From IMG/VR virus record IMGVR_UViG_3300020451_001669, positions 1-62,849 of that record: a DNA stretch of 62,849 nt; one strand, written 5' to 3'. Under the pieces are notes generated by a model, which searched no databases, was not told the origin of the DNA, and was given only the letters and a program-made list of their open reading frames with translations. Source of the DNA: a virus. This document shows, piece after piece, positions 50,592 to 59,591 of the stretch. A program made the position numbers and the translations under genes. Positions within the stretch are counted from its first letter, which is position 1; each line of letters starts with the position of its first letter.

Positions 50592-51268
50592 TATTCGTTG
50601 ATGCTGAAAACCAGCAGATCAGAATTATTGACAACGAAGTCAGACTCTATGGATGGAATGAAATACAGCAAGTAGCCGATGAAATATCCGGCTCGGAAGT
50701 TCTGTATATTACCTCTCTTGATAGGGTCAACGGCACGGACATCGTTGAGATGCTATCAGAGCATACCGGCAAAAGATATGTCGCTCCGGTCCGAACTGGC
50801 AGAAAGTATCTGCATACCTCGAAGCCCGGTAAGGTTATCGTTCCTCATGAAGACTCTGACTATGAGCCGCTTGTTTTTGATAGCCCGATTGACTTCAAGC
50901 CTTTCTCAGAAAAACTCTATACCATGTTTCCGACTCTCCGTCGATACATGGAACTCGACCGTATTGAGATAGTCGATGAAGGAGATATGCCGAGAATTCG
51001 CAAAGAATATAACAGCAAGGTGGGAGAAGTCAAGCGAAGGCAGCAGAGCGCTAAAGATCAGTCTCTAGATTCGATTCTCGTTCAAGATAGCGCAAAGAGA
51101 ATCATTGATCGCATTGAGAATGAGGGCTACTCGGATGGACTTGATTCCGAGGAGCTTGATATCACAGATGATGTTAATGCTGCCGAGGACGGCCTTGCTG
51201 AGGAAAGCGACTTTTTTAGGACAGCAAAGGAAGCTGGCATAGACATAGACAATATGGATGAAGAATGA
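50567..51268 (+). CDS. Unknown protein between glycosyltransferases
   Basis: 233 aa. The N-terminal half is alpha/beta (TKLVFVDAENQQIRIIDN, GSEVLYITSLDRVNGTDI), the C-terminal half a charged helix with an acidic tail. It overlaps the glycosyltransferase upstream and the next gene (ATGA), so it is probably made together with them. No domain is recognised; an accessory role in glycosylation or a virion role are both possible. Confidence 0.65.
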   Translation: MARGTTKLVFVDAENQQIRIIDNEVRLYGWNEIQQVADEISGSEVLYITSLDRVNGTDIVEMLSEHTGKRYVAPVRTGRKYLHTSKPGKVIVPHEDSDYEPLVFDSPIDFKPFSEKLYTMFPTLRRYMELDRIEIVDEGDMPRIRKEYNSKVGEVKRRQQSAKDQSLDSILVQDSAKRIIDRIENEGYSDGLDSEELDITDDVNAAEDGLAEESDFFRTAKEAGIDIDNMDEE

Positions 51269-52017
51269 CAACAGCAGTAATCTTACAATACGGTTCTCCT
51301 TGGATTAGCCTTGCGTCCACGACGTTGATCAAGGCTATGCACAAGAAGCATAAGAAGCTATCTCTTGATTGGGCAACCGACCAAGAGAGCTACTGTCTGT
51401 TTCAGCACAACTCTCGTATCAGAGATTTGATGGTTGGCTATGGACCTTTCCATAACCAATACGACATTGCGATCAACCTAAGCCCAACGGCAGAAGCCTG
51501 TTCCGTAATTATGGATATTGATGCTGATTGCAAACTGGGTTTTGGGGATATCGCAGGCGAAATCGGCTGCTTCAATACCGAAGCAGAAGAGGGACTAAGC
51601 GTCTTGAAGGACGGAGCTACTTCCGAGCGCCATATACTGCAGATTTTGTTTCGCATTGCAGGCCTTCGATGGAGGGGTGATGGCTACGACCTGGCTTATT
51701 ACCCAAAGAACAAGATGAAGAGAGGCAAGACCGGCATTGCCATTGGAGATGATGATCTCAGGAGATATGTGAAAGACAATCTCAACTTGAGCCAATCAGA
51801 ACTTTGGCATGTTCCGCTAAAGCAAAACCTTCTGAAGCGAATAGATGAGATCAATCGTTGTAAGCGGATTGTTACAGACGATCTGTTTGCTGCTCACGCA
51901 TCTATTGCTATGAGAAAGCATGTTGAGTTTCTTGATAAGAACGGCCTGAATATCCACATGGAGTTTTTCGGAAACGGAAACCATATCAGGCTCAATCATG
52001 AAAACAAAGACATATAA
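51265..52017 (+). CDS. GT9-like (heptosyltransferase-type) protein
   Basis: 250 aa, shorter than a full heptosyltransferase (about 320-350). Recognisable pieces are AVILQYGSPWISLASTTLIK at the N-terminus, DIAINLSPTAEACSV, the phosphate-binding region GKTGIAIGDDD, and CKRIVTDDLFAAHASIAMRK followed by LDIHMEFFG-like strands, where GT9 enzymes have D-S-G-x-x-H-x-x-A. The Asp and His of that motif are present. Weak but consistent overall. ATGA overlap upstream and a 20-base overlap with the protease gene. Confidence 0.6.
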   Translation: MTTAVILQYGSPWISLASTTLIKAMHKKHKKLSLDWATDQESYCLFQHNSRIRDLMVGYGPFHNQYDIAINLSPTAEACSVIMDIDADCKLGFGDIAGEIGCFNTEAEEGLSVLKDGATSERHILQILFRIAGLRWRGDGYDLAYYPKNKMKRGKTGIAIGDDDLRRYVKDNLNLSQSELWHVPLKQNLLKRIDEINRCKRIVTDDLFAAHASIAMRKHVEFLDKNGLNIHMEFFGNGNHIRLNHENKDI

Positions 52018-52810
52018 GTGCCGAAAGCCAAATCCTAGACATGCAATAGCTTCTCTTAAAAAGCCAGCAAACTATTCATTGAGTAAGTTCGGCTTTAGGG
52101 GACTAAGCGGAGACGGTTTAGGAGTTAAGATATGCGTCATCGATACGGGCAGACCTAATACCAGTTTCATAAAGACGCCAGCTAATAACGCAATCGATTT
52201 CACCGAAACCTCTGTTTATGACTCCCATGGTCATGCAACAGGAGTTGCCGGTATGATGGTTGCCCGGTCTCCGGGTAACATGACAGGTTTGATTCCTCAA
52301 GCAAGCGTCATTTACGCCAAGGCGATAAAGGATGACGGCAAGGGCGACCACGGAGCGGTTCAGGCTTCTATCCTCTATGCTATCGTTCAAGGCGTAGACA
52401 TCATTGTTATGTCGTTTGGATGCGAGTCTGCTCATCCTTCTCTAAGGGATGCAATAGCCAAGGCTTACAATAATGACATCTGCCTCATAGCTGCCGCTGG
52501 TAATGGCGGATCAAACACGAAAGATGCCGACTTTCCCGCAAGGCTACCTGAAGTATTGTCAGTAGGGCTGAAGAACTCTAAGGGCAAGAACGTGCAATCC
52601 CCATCGTCGGATGCCCCGGCCATTGATATTTCCGCAGATGGGCTATACACAACCTATCTGGATGACCGATTCATAAAGATGGGAGGTTCTAGTATTGCTG
52701 CTCCAATCGTAGCTTCAGCAGCAGCATGCGTAATACAGCGTCAGAAGGGCAAAAACGTCAAGCTGAAAGCCTCGGATGTTTATGAACAAGTTATGCATTC
52801 TGCAACTTGA
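51998..52810 (+). CDS. Subtilisin-like serine protease (S8)
   Basis: 270 aa. The catalytic triad is visible: Asp49 in VKICVIDTG, His79 in DSHGHATGVAGMM and Ser232 in GGSSIAAPIVA, with the oxyanion Asn in IAAAGNGGS. It has no signal peptide or prodomain of normal length (only about 35 residues precede the core), so it probably acts in the cytoplasm or on the virion. Possible roles are processing of fibre or head proteins, or digestion of host proteins. Its neighbours are glycosyltransferases upstream and fibre genes downstream. Confidence 0.9.
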   Translation: MKTKTYKCRKPNPRHAIASLKKPANYSLSKFGFRGLSGDGLGVKICVIDTGRPNTSFIKTPANNAIDFTETSVYDSHGHATGVAGMMVARSPGNMTGLIPQASVIYAKAIKDDGKGDHGAVQASILYAIVQGVDIIVMSFGCESAHPSLRDAIAKAYNNDICLIAAAGNGGSNTKDADFPARLPEVLSVGLKNSKGKNVQSPSSDAPAIDISADGLYTTYLDDRFIKMGGSSIAAPIVASAAACVIQRQKGKNVKLKASDVYEQVMHSAT

Positions 52811-52860
52811 AAAACGAGGTTTGAGGGCCTTTCTGATGGAATACAGAGTCGGAGACTTCT

Positions 52861-54639
52861 ATGCCCAATGTACCTCGTCGAAGAATAAGCGAAGATTCCG
52901 GACCTGTTGACGCCTCTGATGTCACTTATGCTCCGATCGATCTGACTGATTGGGATAACGACCAGGATCCCGGCAACGTAGATGATGCGCTCGATGAGCT
53001 TGCAGATAGAACCGCCACAAACGAAGATCTCTTGAACGAACTGTTGCCCGCCGAAGCTCCCGCCCTTTCTAATATGTCAACCGATGATGTCGGCGTATCC
53101 GCTCGACTCTCTTTTGGGCCAACTGCTTCAAGTAACCCGCCAGGCTACACGAATCATCCGACCCTTGATGTCGGAGACCTCTTCAATACGACATCTCCAA
53201 ACAGGGGCGTCATTTCTGATTCGCGAGATTTGGAAGGGACGCTCGCTGACAGCGTAACGGCTGATAGTTCAGGCTCGTATCCGGCTGATGCGTTCGGTCC
53301 GGGCAATGAGGGAACGCTTGCCTTGGTTGTAAATGGATCGACTGTTCATAGCGTTGATCTCAGTTCTTTCGGTAGCGGGGCATCCGTCAACGCAAACCTA
53401 AGCGGCTTTACTTTGAGCGCCTCGACTGCTGTTCAGTTCCCAAGCGGTTCTCCATTCAGCGGTCGCCAATACAGAACGGGCACCTGGATAGTCAAGGCAG
53501 CGGATCTTCGTAATGGCTACAACACTGTTCAGGTAACTCATACAACAAGCGGAACAAGCTCAACAGAAGAATACGTCTACATTGTAGATGATGATTCTAC
53601 CGCTACAGTTATCAACGACTTGGCCTGGAGCGGCCTATCAACGAGCGGTAGCAAGTATCTATCTGGCGTTGAGTATCATACTGATGCCTCAGCCGATTTG
53701 ACCGCAGATATAGCCAATGCGTATCGTAAGACATATTCAAACGGCAATGCCATTTCGTATCCAAACCCAAACAACTGCTCTCTGAGTTCTCAAGCTCTAC
53801 CTAACCCCGGAGCAGACGGCTACACGGACTTCTTGGATGATATTTCTCAGTCCGCGAGTTTGAATGCTACAAGGATCATTACTGGTCTTACGACTTATGA
53901 TGGCTTCAGAGCCAGAGTCCGATGCACAAGACCTTTGCTAGCAACGATTACTTCATCTTATCTCGAAGGTTTCAAGCTGCTCATAGACAGGCAATCCGCG
54001 ACAAGCGGAAATTTGTCGAACGATTTCAATGACGAAGATTACCGAATACCAAGCAATGCGAACTTCGACAATAACCTTAGTTCTACTTGGGATGAGACGA
54101 TATCGCTTGTTTCTGCTACCATCGGATACTCGGATGGGCTTCAGACCATCAATGGCGGGCTAAGTTACCCAACCCTTGATTTTTCTACCTCTACGGTAAC
54201 TGATGGCCCGGCGGGCAATCCTGACTATTCTTCTGCAAGCGGAACAAGGTATTACTACGGGTATTTCACTAATGGAACAGGATCAGCTAACTTCCGCTTG
54301 ACTCTAAACGGTTCTGGCGTTCAGGTTATACCGGAGGCTACAGCTTTTAGCGGCGCTGACGAAATCAAGATATCAATCAAGCTACCTCAGGGAGCTGGCA
54401 GCGGAACAGGCTGGCTTGATATTACTCAGCCGTTTGTTGAACCAAACTTCAACGACGGCGATGGATGCTATGCGGCTACTTTTGGAAATGACCAGACAAT
54501 ACCAAGTACGAACTGGGGTCTGAGCGTCGGAACGCGCAATACTGCTAACTCCTATGATAAGGTCTACTACCGTATAACGGCTCCAAGCACTTTTACCGGA
54601 AGTCTGACCGAAATCAGCATTGAATGGGCGGTTGTCTAA
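52861..54639 (+). CDS. Tail or head fibre protein
   Basis: 592 aa, Ser/Thr/Asn/Gly-rich and beta-structured. The N-terminus contains a typical phage fibre linker (DVTYAPIDLTDWDNDQDPGN then VDDALDELADRTATNEDLL), a short trimerising coiled coil. Ig- or fibronectin-like stretches follow (VNGSTVHSVDLSSFG, YNTVQVTHTTSG). The C-terminal part is jelly-roll-like (EIKISIKLPQGAGSGTGWLD). CGGAG precedes the ATG. It heads the fibre-gene block, which is densely packed (3-17 base gaps). Confidence 0.8.
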   Translation: MPNVPRRRISEDSGPVDASDVTYAPIDLTDWDNDQDPGNVDDALDELADRTATNEDLLNELLPAEAPALSNMSTDDVGVSARLSFGPTASSNPPGYTNHPTLDVGDLFNTTSPNRGVISDSRDLEGTLADSVTADSSGSYPADAFGPGNEGTLALVVNGSTVHSVDLSSFGSGASVNANLSGFTLSASTAVQFPSGSPFSGRQYRTGTWIVKAADLRNGYNTVQVTHTTSGTSSTEEYVYIVDDDSTATVINDLAWSGLSTSGSKYLSGVEYHTDASADLTADIANAYRKTYSNGNAISYPNPNNCSLSSQALPNPGADGYTDFLDDISQSASLNATRIITGLTTYDGFRARVRCTRPLLATITSSYLEGFKLLIDRQSATSGNLSNDFNDEDYRIPSNANFDNNLSSTWDETISLVSATIGYSDGLQTINGGLSYPTLDFSTSTVTDGPAGNPDYSSASGTRYYYGYFTNGTGSANFRLTLNGSGVQVIPEATAFSGADEIKISIKLPQGAGSGTGWLDITQPFVEPNFNDGDGCYAATFGNDQTIPSTNWGLSVGTRNTANSYDKVYYRITAPSTFTGSLTEISIEWAVV

Positions 54640-54642
54640 GAT

Positions 54643-55599
54643 ATGGCTCTTGACGCACAATCTGAACGCAATATTGCTCTGAAGAAGCTGTTTGCGAAAG
54701 CCCATACGGGCAACACGAAGGGCGTGCCCAACGAGAGCATTGCTTCGCAGATTTCTATTGCCGCGAATCAGATTATTGGACAGTCCATCGACTCTGATCC
54801 TGCTCAGGCGGTTGCTGATGGGGTAGCCGAAGTTATTGAAGTTGATCTTGTCCTTGACGGAACATCGAATGGTAAATCGTATCGAGCCCATTTTCCGTCT
54901 GCCTACAGCGGAGCTTTTGGAGCAGGAGTGGCAGGCGATCCGGTCGGAGAGTCAACTTTTGCGATTCCGTTCTTCTATAACAATGTCGGCGTTGAGCTAG
55001 ACAACTCAGGAGGATATACAGCCAGACTTTTCGATAACGGGAGCGAGGTCTTCGCAGTTGATTCTAGGGACTGGGTGTTCGATCCATTTGCTGTTCTGAT
55101 AACCTCAGAAGAGGATTTGAATCTATCGACAACGGGCACGATGTATTTGTATGTCTATACCGGAGACACGGTTCAAGACCATATAGATGCCCAAGATAAC
55201 CCTCACAACGTCACTGCAAGGCAGGTCGGAGGTATTACTGAATGGCAGTCCAGTACGGGTTACGAGATAGGCGATATCATCTATATAGATCGAACCTCGT
55301 CTTATGGAGACGCCAATTTTACAAATAGCATCTACGTCTGTATTTCTGATCATACGTCAGATGGCTCAAGCTTTTTCAACGATCAGGCAAACTGGAAGGT
55401 TCTAAACTCTGGATATGAACACGTTCAGAGCGTGGCCTCTACTAGCTGGCAGGTCGATCATAGCTTAGGGAGGTTTCCTTCAGTTATGGTCACGAACTCT
55501 TCTGATGTGCTAATCGACGGCGAAGTAGAACACTCAAACACCAACAGACTTTTTGTCAGGTTCAATAAGCCTTTGACAGGAAGGGTCTATTGTACCTAA
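54643..55599 (+). CDS. Fibre protein with carbohydrate-binding-like module
   Basis: 318 aa. Residues about 190-260 (WQSSTGYEIGDIIYID ... IYVCISDHTSDGSSFFND ... WKVLN) follow the W-x-Y-x-x-G-D ... H-T-S pattern of chitin/cellulose-binding CBM5/12-like modules common in phage fibres. The last 60 residues (SVASTSWQVDHSLGRFPSVM ... GRVYCT) are a fibre tip domain also found at the C-terminus of the next gene. It probably binds cell-surface polysaccharide. Confidence 0.78.
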   Translation: MALDAQSERNIALKKLFAKAHTGNTKGVPNESIASQISIAANQIIGQSIDSDPAQAVADGVAEVIEVDLVLDGTSNGKSYRAHFPSAYSGAFGAGVAGDPVGESTFAIPFFYNNVGVELDNSGGYTARLFDNGSEVFAVDSRDWVFDPFAVLITSEEDLNLSTTGTMYLYVYTGDTVQDHIDAQDNPHNVTARQVGGITEWQSSTGYEIGDIIYIDRTSSYGDANFTNSIYVCISDHTSDGSSFFNDQANWKVLNSGYEHVQSVASTSWQVDHSLGRFPSVMVTNSSDVLIDGEVEHSNTNRLFVRFNKPLTGRVYCT

Positions 55600-55615
55600 A
55601 TAGTAGGAAGTATAC

Positions 55616-58600
55616 ATGGCTAGTCGCTCATTTTTCGCAGACATCAATCTAGACCAGAACGAGCTTCAGTTTGCCGTTCTGCATTCCCTTGCTTCCGCTC
55701 CAAGTAGTGGCACTGAAGTAGAGGGTCAGATATACTACGACACCGGTTCAAACACGCCGTTCTTCTGGAACGGTTCTGCCTGGACTTCTATGTCTTCTGC
55801 TGCGGCGTCCTCAGTTCCCTGGTCAGGCGTTACGTCAGGAACCAATACAAACCAGACGCTTGTTGTTGGATCGAATACCATATTCCTAATCGGCGACGGC
55901 ACCCTTGAGTTTGAAGGCGCTGGCGCGGGAGATATGACGCTAGGTACGAACCTGACCGGAGCGACCGATAGGACCGTTAATCTTCCAGATGTGTCCGCCA
56001 CGTCAACGCTCATAGCCTCAAGCGATACTCCTGCTGCAGATCAGTTTGTCGTTGCGACCGGCTCTACTGAGGGCATTGTTGAATATCGAGTCATTGCTAA
56101 CTCCGACATCGCAGGAATATTGGCTCTTGACGACCTAACGGATGTCGTCATTACATCGCCAGCCAACCCTTCGTACCTAAGATATAATGGTTCCAACTGG
56201 ATCGACGTTACGGCTGCGACCGTTGCGTCTGATGTCAATGGCTCTTTGGATCACGGAAGCTTGACTGGTCTGACTGATGATGACCACAGTCAGTATGTCT
56301 ATGATTCGCCAACCTCAAGCTCAAGAAACCTTGTTACCGCTGCGAATGCCACAACGATTCCGCTTACTCTCCGAGGGGCTTCTTCTCATTCGGCTGAGTT
56401 GTTTGTTGTTGAGAATAGCGGCGGAACCGATTTGTTCTTCATTGCCGCAGATGGAGACCTAACAGCCAGAGGCAGTATTAAAGGCGGCGGTTCTGCCGGT
56501 ACTGCTGATAGCACAGCGTTTATCCTTGACAACTCTGGTATTGGCGGCGGTCCAAGAACCTTTACATTCCCAAACTCTAGCGGCGAAATCATTACAAATA
56601 ATGCTGCTCAGAATATCTCGGGAACAAAAACCTTTGGTAGCCAAGATATTCGTTTTGAGAGCCTTGTATCCTCTTCTCATGGATGGACGTTCAGCACCTC
56701 CAAATCTTCTGGTAATTTCGATCTCCTCACTGTTCCGCCTATTTCTACCGCTGCAACGCTTCTTGCTACAGCGGACGGAAGCGTAACTGCCGGAGAGTTT
56801 GCGGTTGCATCTAATACGACCGTAGGCGAAATAACATTCAGAGACCTTCAGTCATCGGATTTGCCTGCGATCTCTCTTGATGACCTTTCTGATGTCGTCA
56901 TTACGACACCGGCCAATCCTTCGTATCTAAGATACAACGGTAGCAACTGGATTGATGTTGCTGAGTCTCAGATAGTAACTGATATTGAGTCTTCAATCGA
57001 TCACGGTAGCATTGCCGGTCTGTCTGACGACGATCATACTCAATATGTCATTACCTCTCCTAGCGTATCTACCAGAAATGTTATCGAGAGCAGCAGCAAC
57101 TCTCTTATTGGTCTTTCTCTTGAGTATGACGTTGCCTCTTCTTCTGCCGCATATCGTCCCTGGTTTGAAATACTGGGAGACACGAGTCTATCCGCCAATT
57201 TGTTTAGCGTAGGTATTGGAACAAGCGGATATCAAGTTCTCATAACGGATGCAACGCTAACCGTTGACGGAGCTTCTACTTTTGGTTCTACTGTTGTTAT
57301 CAACGACGTAACAACTCATAACGCCCGAGTCGATATCGATGACAACTCTACTGTCAGATTCTATGACGATGACGATTCAAACTATGTCGCTATAGATGTC
57401 CCTTCTGCGGTAACTTCAAACTATACGCTAACGTTTCCTGATGCTGGGCCTCCAGGAGCCAACTACGTCCTTATGGCGGATGCTAGCGGCGACTTCTCAT
57501 GGGTTGACGGTAGCGGCGTAGCCGTATCGGACCACGGTAGCTTGAGCGGCCTTGGCGACGATGACCATACGCAATACCACACTGATGCTAGAGCTTTGAC
57601 ATGGTTGGGAACCAGAAGCACTAGCGATCTGCCAGAAGGTACTAATCTCTACTACACTGATGAAAGAGTAGATGATCGCGTAGCTTCCTTGATACAAGAC
57701 GGAACGGGCATCACATGGACTTATGATGATGGAGCAAATACGCTAACAGGCAATGTTTCTCTAGCTTCATTTTCGCTGGATGACCTGTCTGACGTAGACA
57801 CGAGCGGGGCTTCTACAAACGATCTTCTACAGTTGAATGGAAGCGGAACTTGGGTTCCGATTGACCCTTCAACTGTCGGTGTAACCGACCACGGTAGCTT
57901 GTCTGGTTTGTCAGATGATGACCATGCACAGTATATCATTGACGATCCTGCGAATAGCTCTCGCAACGTTATTGATCCAACTGCAGATGACACAACGTCA
58001 TTGACCGTTCAGGCTTCAGGAAACTCAGGATCAGCCAGCTTTAACATACTTGAGGTCAATAACTCTGCGGGCTCAAACCTGTTTGCGATTCAAGATCTAT
58101 CAAATTCTTACTATGCAGAGTTTGATTCAACCCTCGATGGCATCCTAGTCAATGCGACAATGACATTCTTGGGAGCCGATATTGAGCTTGTCAATGGTTC
58201 TTCAGAGACAATTACGATACAGCCTCCGGCTTCGGTTACGGATTGGACATTCACTCTACCGGCTGATAGCGGTTCTAGCGGCGAGTTCTTGCAGACAAAC
58301 GGTTCGGGAGTTACGTCATGGGCAACGGCTCTTACATCTGTAGCTCTCGATGATTTGACAGATGTTGTCATTACATCGCCAGCCAACCCTTCGTACCTTC
58401 GCTACAACGGTAGCAACTGGATCGATGTTGCCGCTTCGCAGATAGTTACCGACATCGAATCTTCGATCGATCACGGCTCAATTTCTGGTTTGTCAGATGA
58501 TGACCATGCACAGTACATCACTGACGCACCTACAAACGATACCAGAAACCAGATAGTCGGCAACAACGGACAGAGAATGCTATTGGATGCCACCAATGGC

Positions 58601-59587
58601 ACTGGCGGTCTTTACTCTTCTCCGGAGGGTGATACAATTTTCCGCGTTCAAACTAATGCGGGAGACGACTATCTAAGATTTAATGCCACTTCAAACCTTA
58701 CGATGGTCATGCAAGTGAATGCCACGAACTTGCAGTTGCATAACAATACGCCGATTGTTTTCAAGTCGGCATCAACCAATGCAGCGGACGGCGTTTCGCT
58801 CAGAGCAAGCGGAACGATCTCATCTAGCTACACGATAACCCTGCCGGGCTCCGGACCTGCTGCGTCAGGCAACATACTCTATAACACTGGATCAGGAACA
58901 ATGGCATGGGGTAGCCATAACAACTTGTCTGGCCTAACAACCGGCGACCCTCATACTCAGTATGTAACAAAAAGCCCAACCTCGACATCCAGGAACCTTA
59001 TAACTGCAGGAAACTCTACAACTATACCTCTTACTGTTCGAGCGAATGCAACGCAGGCTGTTGATGTCTTTGTTGTCGAGAATAGCGGAGGCACTAACTA
59101 CCTAACTATTGACAATGGTGGAGATGCCACCTTCTCGCAGGATGTCATTATTACCGGAGACCTAACTGTCAATGGCACCACGACGACCGTAAATACGACG
59201 GAACTCATTGTCGAGGACAATATCATCGTTGTAAACTCGGCTGGTACCGTTCAGAACGCCGGTCTTGAAGTAGAAAGAGGGGCCAGCGCCAATGCCTCGA
59301 TCTTCTACAACGAGACCTCAGATGAATGGTTCGTCGATAATGCAAGTGTCAGCCTGCAGATTGCACGCAAGTATGTCGATACATCAACGATAGTCGGAGA
59401 CTCGTCTACGGACACGTGGGATATTACGCACAACATGGGTACGTCTGACGTTATAGCGGTAGTTTATGACTCAAGTGACAACCAGGTTGAGACAGAGATT
59501 GTTATTACGGACTCAAATACCGTAACGGTCAACTTTGCCAAGCCTCCTGCGACATCAGTTACCTATCGAGTCGTTGTAGTAGGATAA
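55616..59587 (+). CDS. Long repetitive tail fibre
   Basis: 1323 aa, built from repeated modules. LDDL-x-DVVIT plus PANPSYLRYNGSNWIDV occurs three times (near 56130, 56880 and 58350), and DHGSLxGLxDDDHxQY occurs five times (near 56250, 57000, 57530, 57890 and 58470) with a sixth diverged copy (near 58920). VFVVENSGGT-type beta repeats lie between them. The C-terminus (DTWDITHNMGTSDVIAVVYD) matches the tip domain of the previous gene. It is probably a trimeric beta-helical fibre shaft with a receptor-binding end. A 31-base DNA segment is identical at 56147-56177 and 58367-58397, suggesting recent internal recombination. Confidence 0.85.
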   Translation: MASRSFFADINLDQNELQFAVLHSLASAPSSGTEVEGQIYYDTGSNTPFFWNGSAWTSMSSAAASSVPWSGVTSGTNTNQTLVVGSNTIFLIGDGTLEFEGAGAGDMTLGTNLTGATDRTVNLPDVSATSTLIASSDTPAADQFVVATGSTEGIVEYRVIANSDIAGILALDDLTDVVITSPANPSYLRYNGSNWIDVTAATVASDVNGSLDHGSLTGLTDDDHSQYVYDSPTSSSRNLVTAANATTIPLTLRGASSHSAELFVVENSGGTDLFFIAADGDLTARGSIKGGGSAGTADSTAFILDNSGIGGGPRTFTFPNSSGEIITNNAAQNISGTKTFGSQDIRFESLVSSSHGWTFSTSKSSGNFDLLTVPPISTAATLLATADGSVTAGEFAVASNTTVGEITFRDLQSSDLPAISLDDLSDVVITTPANPSYLRYNGSNWIDVAESQIVTDIESSIDHGSIAGLSDDDHTQYVITSPSVSTRNVIESSSNSLIGLSLEYDVASSSAAYRPWFEILGDTSLSANLFSVGIGTSGYQVLITDATLTVDGASTFGSTVVINDVTTHNARVDIDDNSTVRFYDDDDSNYVAIDVPSAVTSNYTLTFPDAGPPGANYVLMADASGDFSWVDGSGVAVSDHGSLSGLGDDDHTQYHTDARALTWLGTRSTSDLPEGTNLYYTDERVDDRVASLIQDGTGITWTYDDGANTLTGNVSLASFSLDDLSDVDTSGASTNDLLQLNGSGTWVPIDPSTVGVTDHGSLSGLSDDDHAQYIIDDPANSSRNVIDPTADDTTSLTVQASGNSGSASFNILEVNNSAGSNLFAIQDLSNSYYAEFDSTLDGILVNATMTFLGADIELVNGSSETITIQPPASVTDWTFTLPADSGSSGEFLQTNGSGVTSWATALTSVALDDLTDVVITSPANPSYLRYNGSNWIDVAASQIVTDIESSIDHGSISGLSDDDHAQYITDAPTNDTRNQIVGNNGQRMLLDATNGTGGLYSSPEGDTIFRVQTNAGDDYLRFNATSNLTMVMQVNATNLQLHNNTPIVFKSASTNAADGVSLRASGTISSSYTITLPGSGPAASGNILYNTGSGTMAWGSHNNLSGLTTGDPHTQYVTKSPTSTSRNLITAGNSTTIPLTVRANATQAVDVFVVENSGGTNYLTIDNGGDATFSQDVIITGDLTVNGTTTTVNTTELIVEDNIIVVNSAGTVQNAGLEVERGASANASIFYNETSDEWFVDNASVSLQIARKYVDTSTIVGDSSTDTWDITHNMGTSDVIAVVYDSSDNQVETEIVITDSNTVTVNFAKPPATSVTYRVVVVG

Positions 59588-59591
59588 AAGA

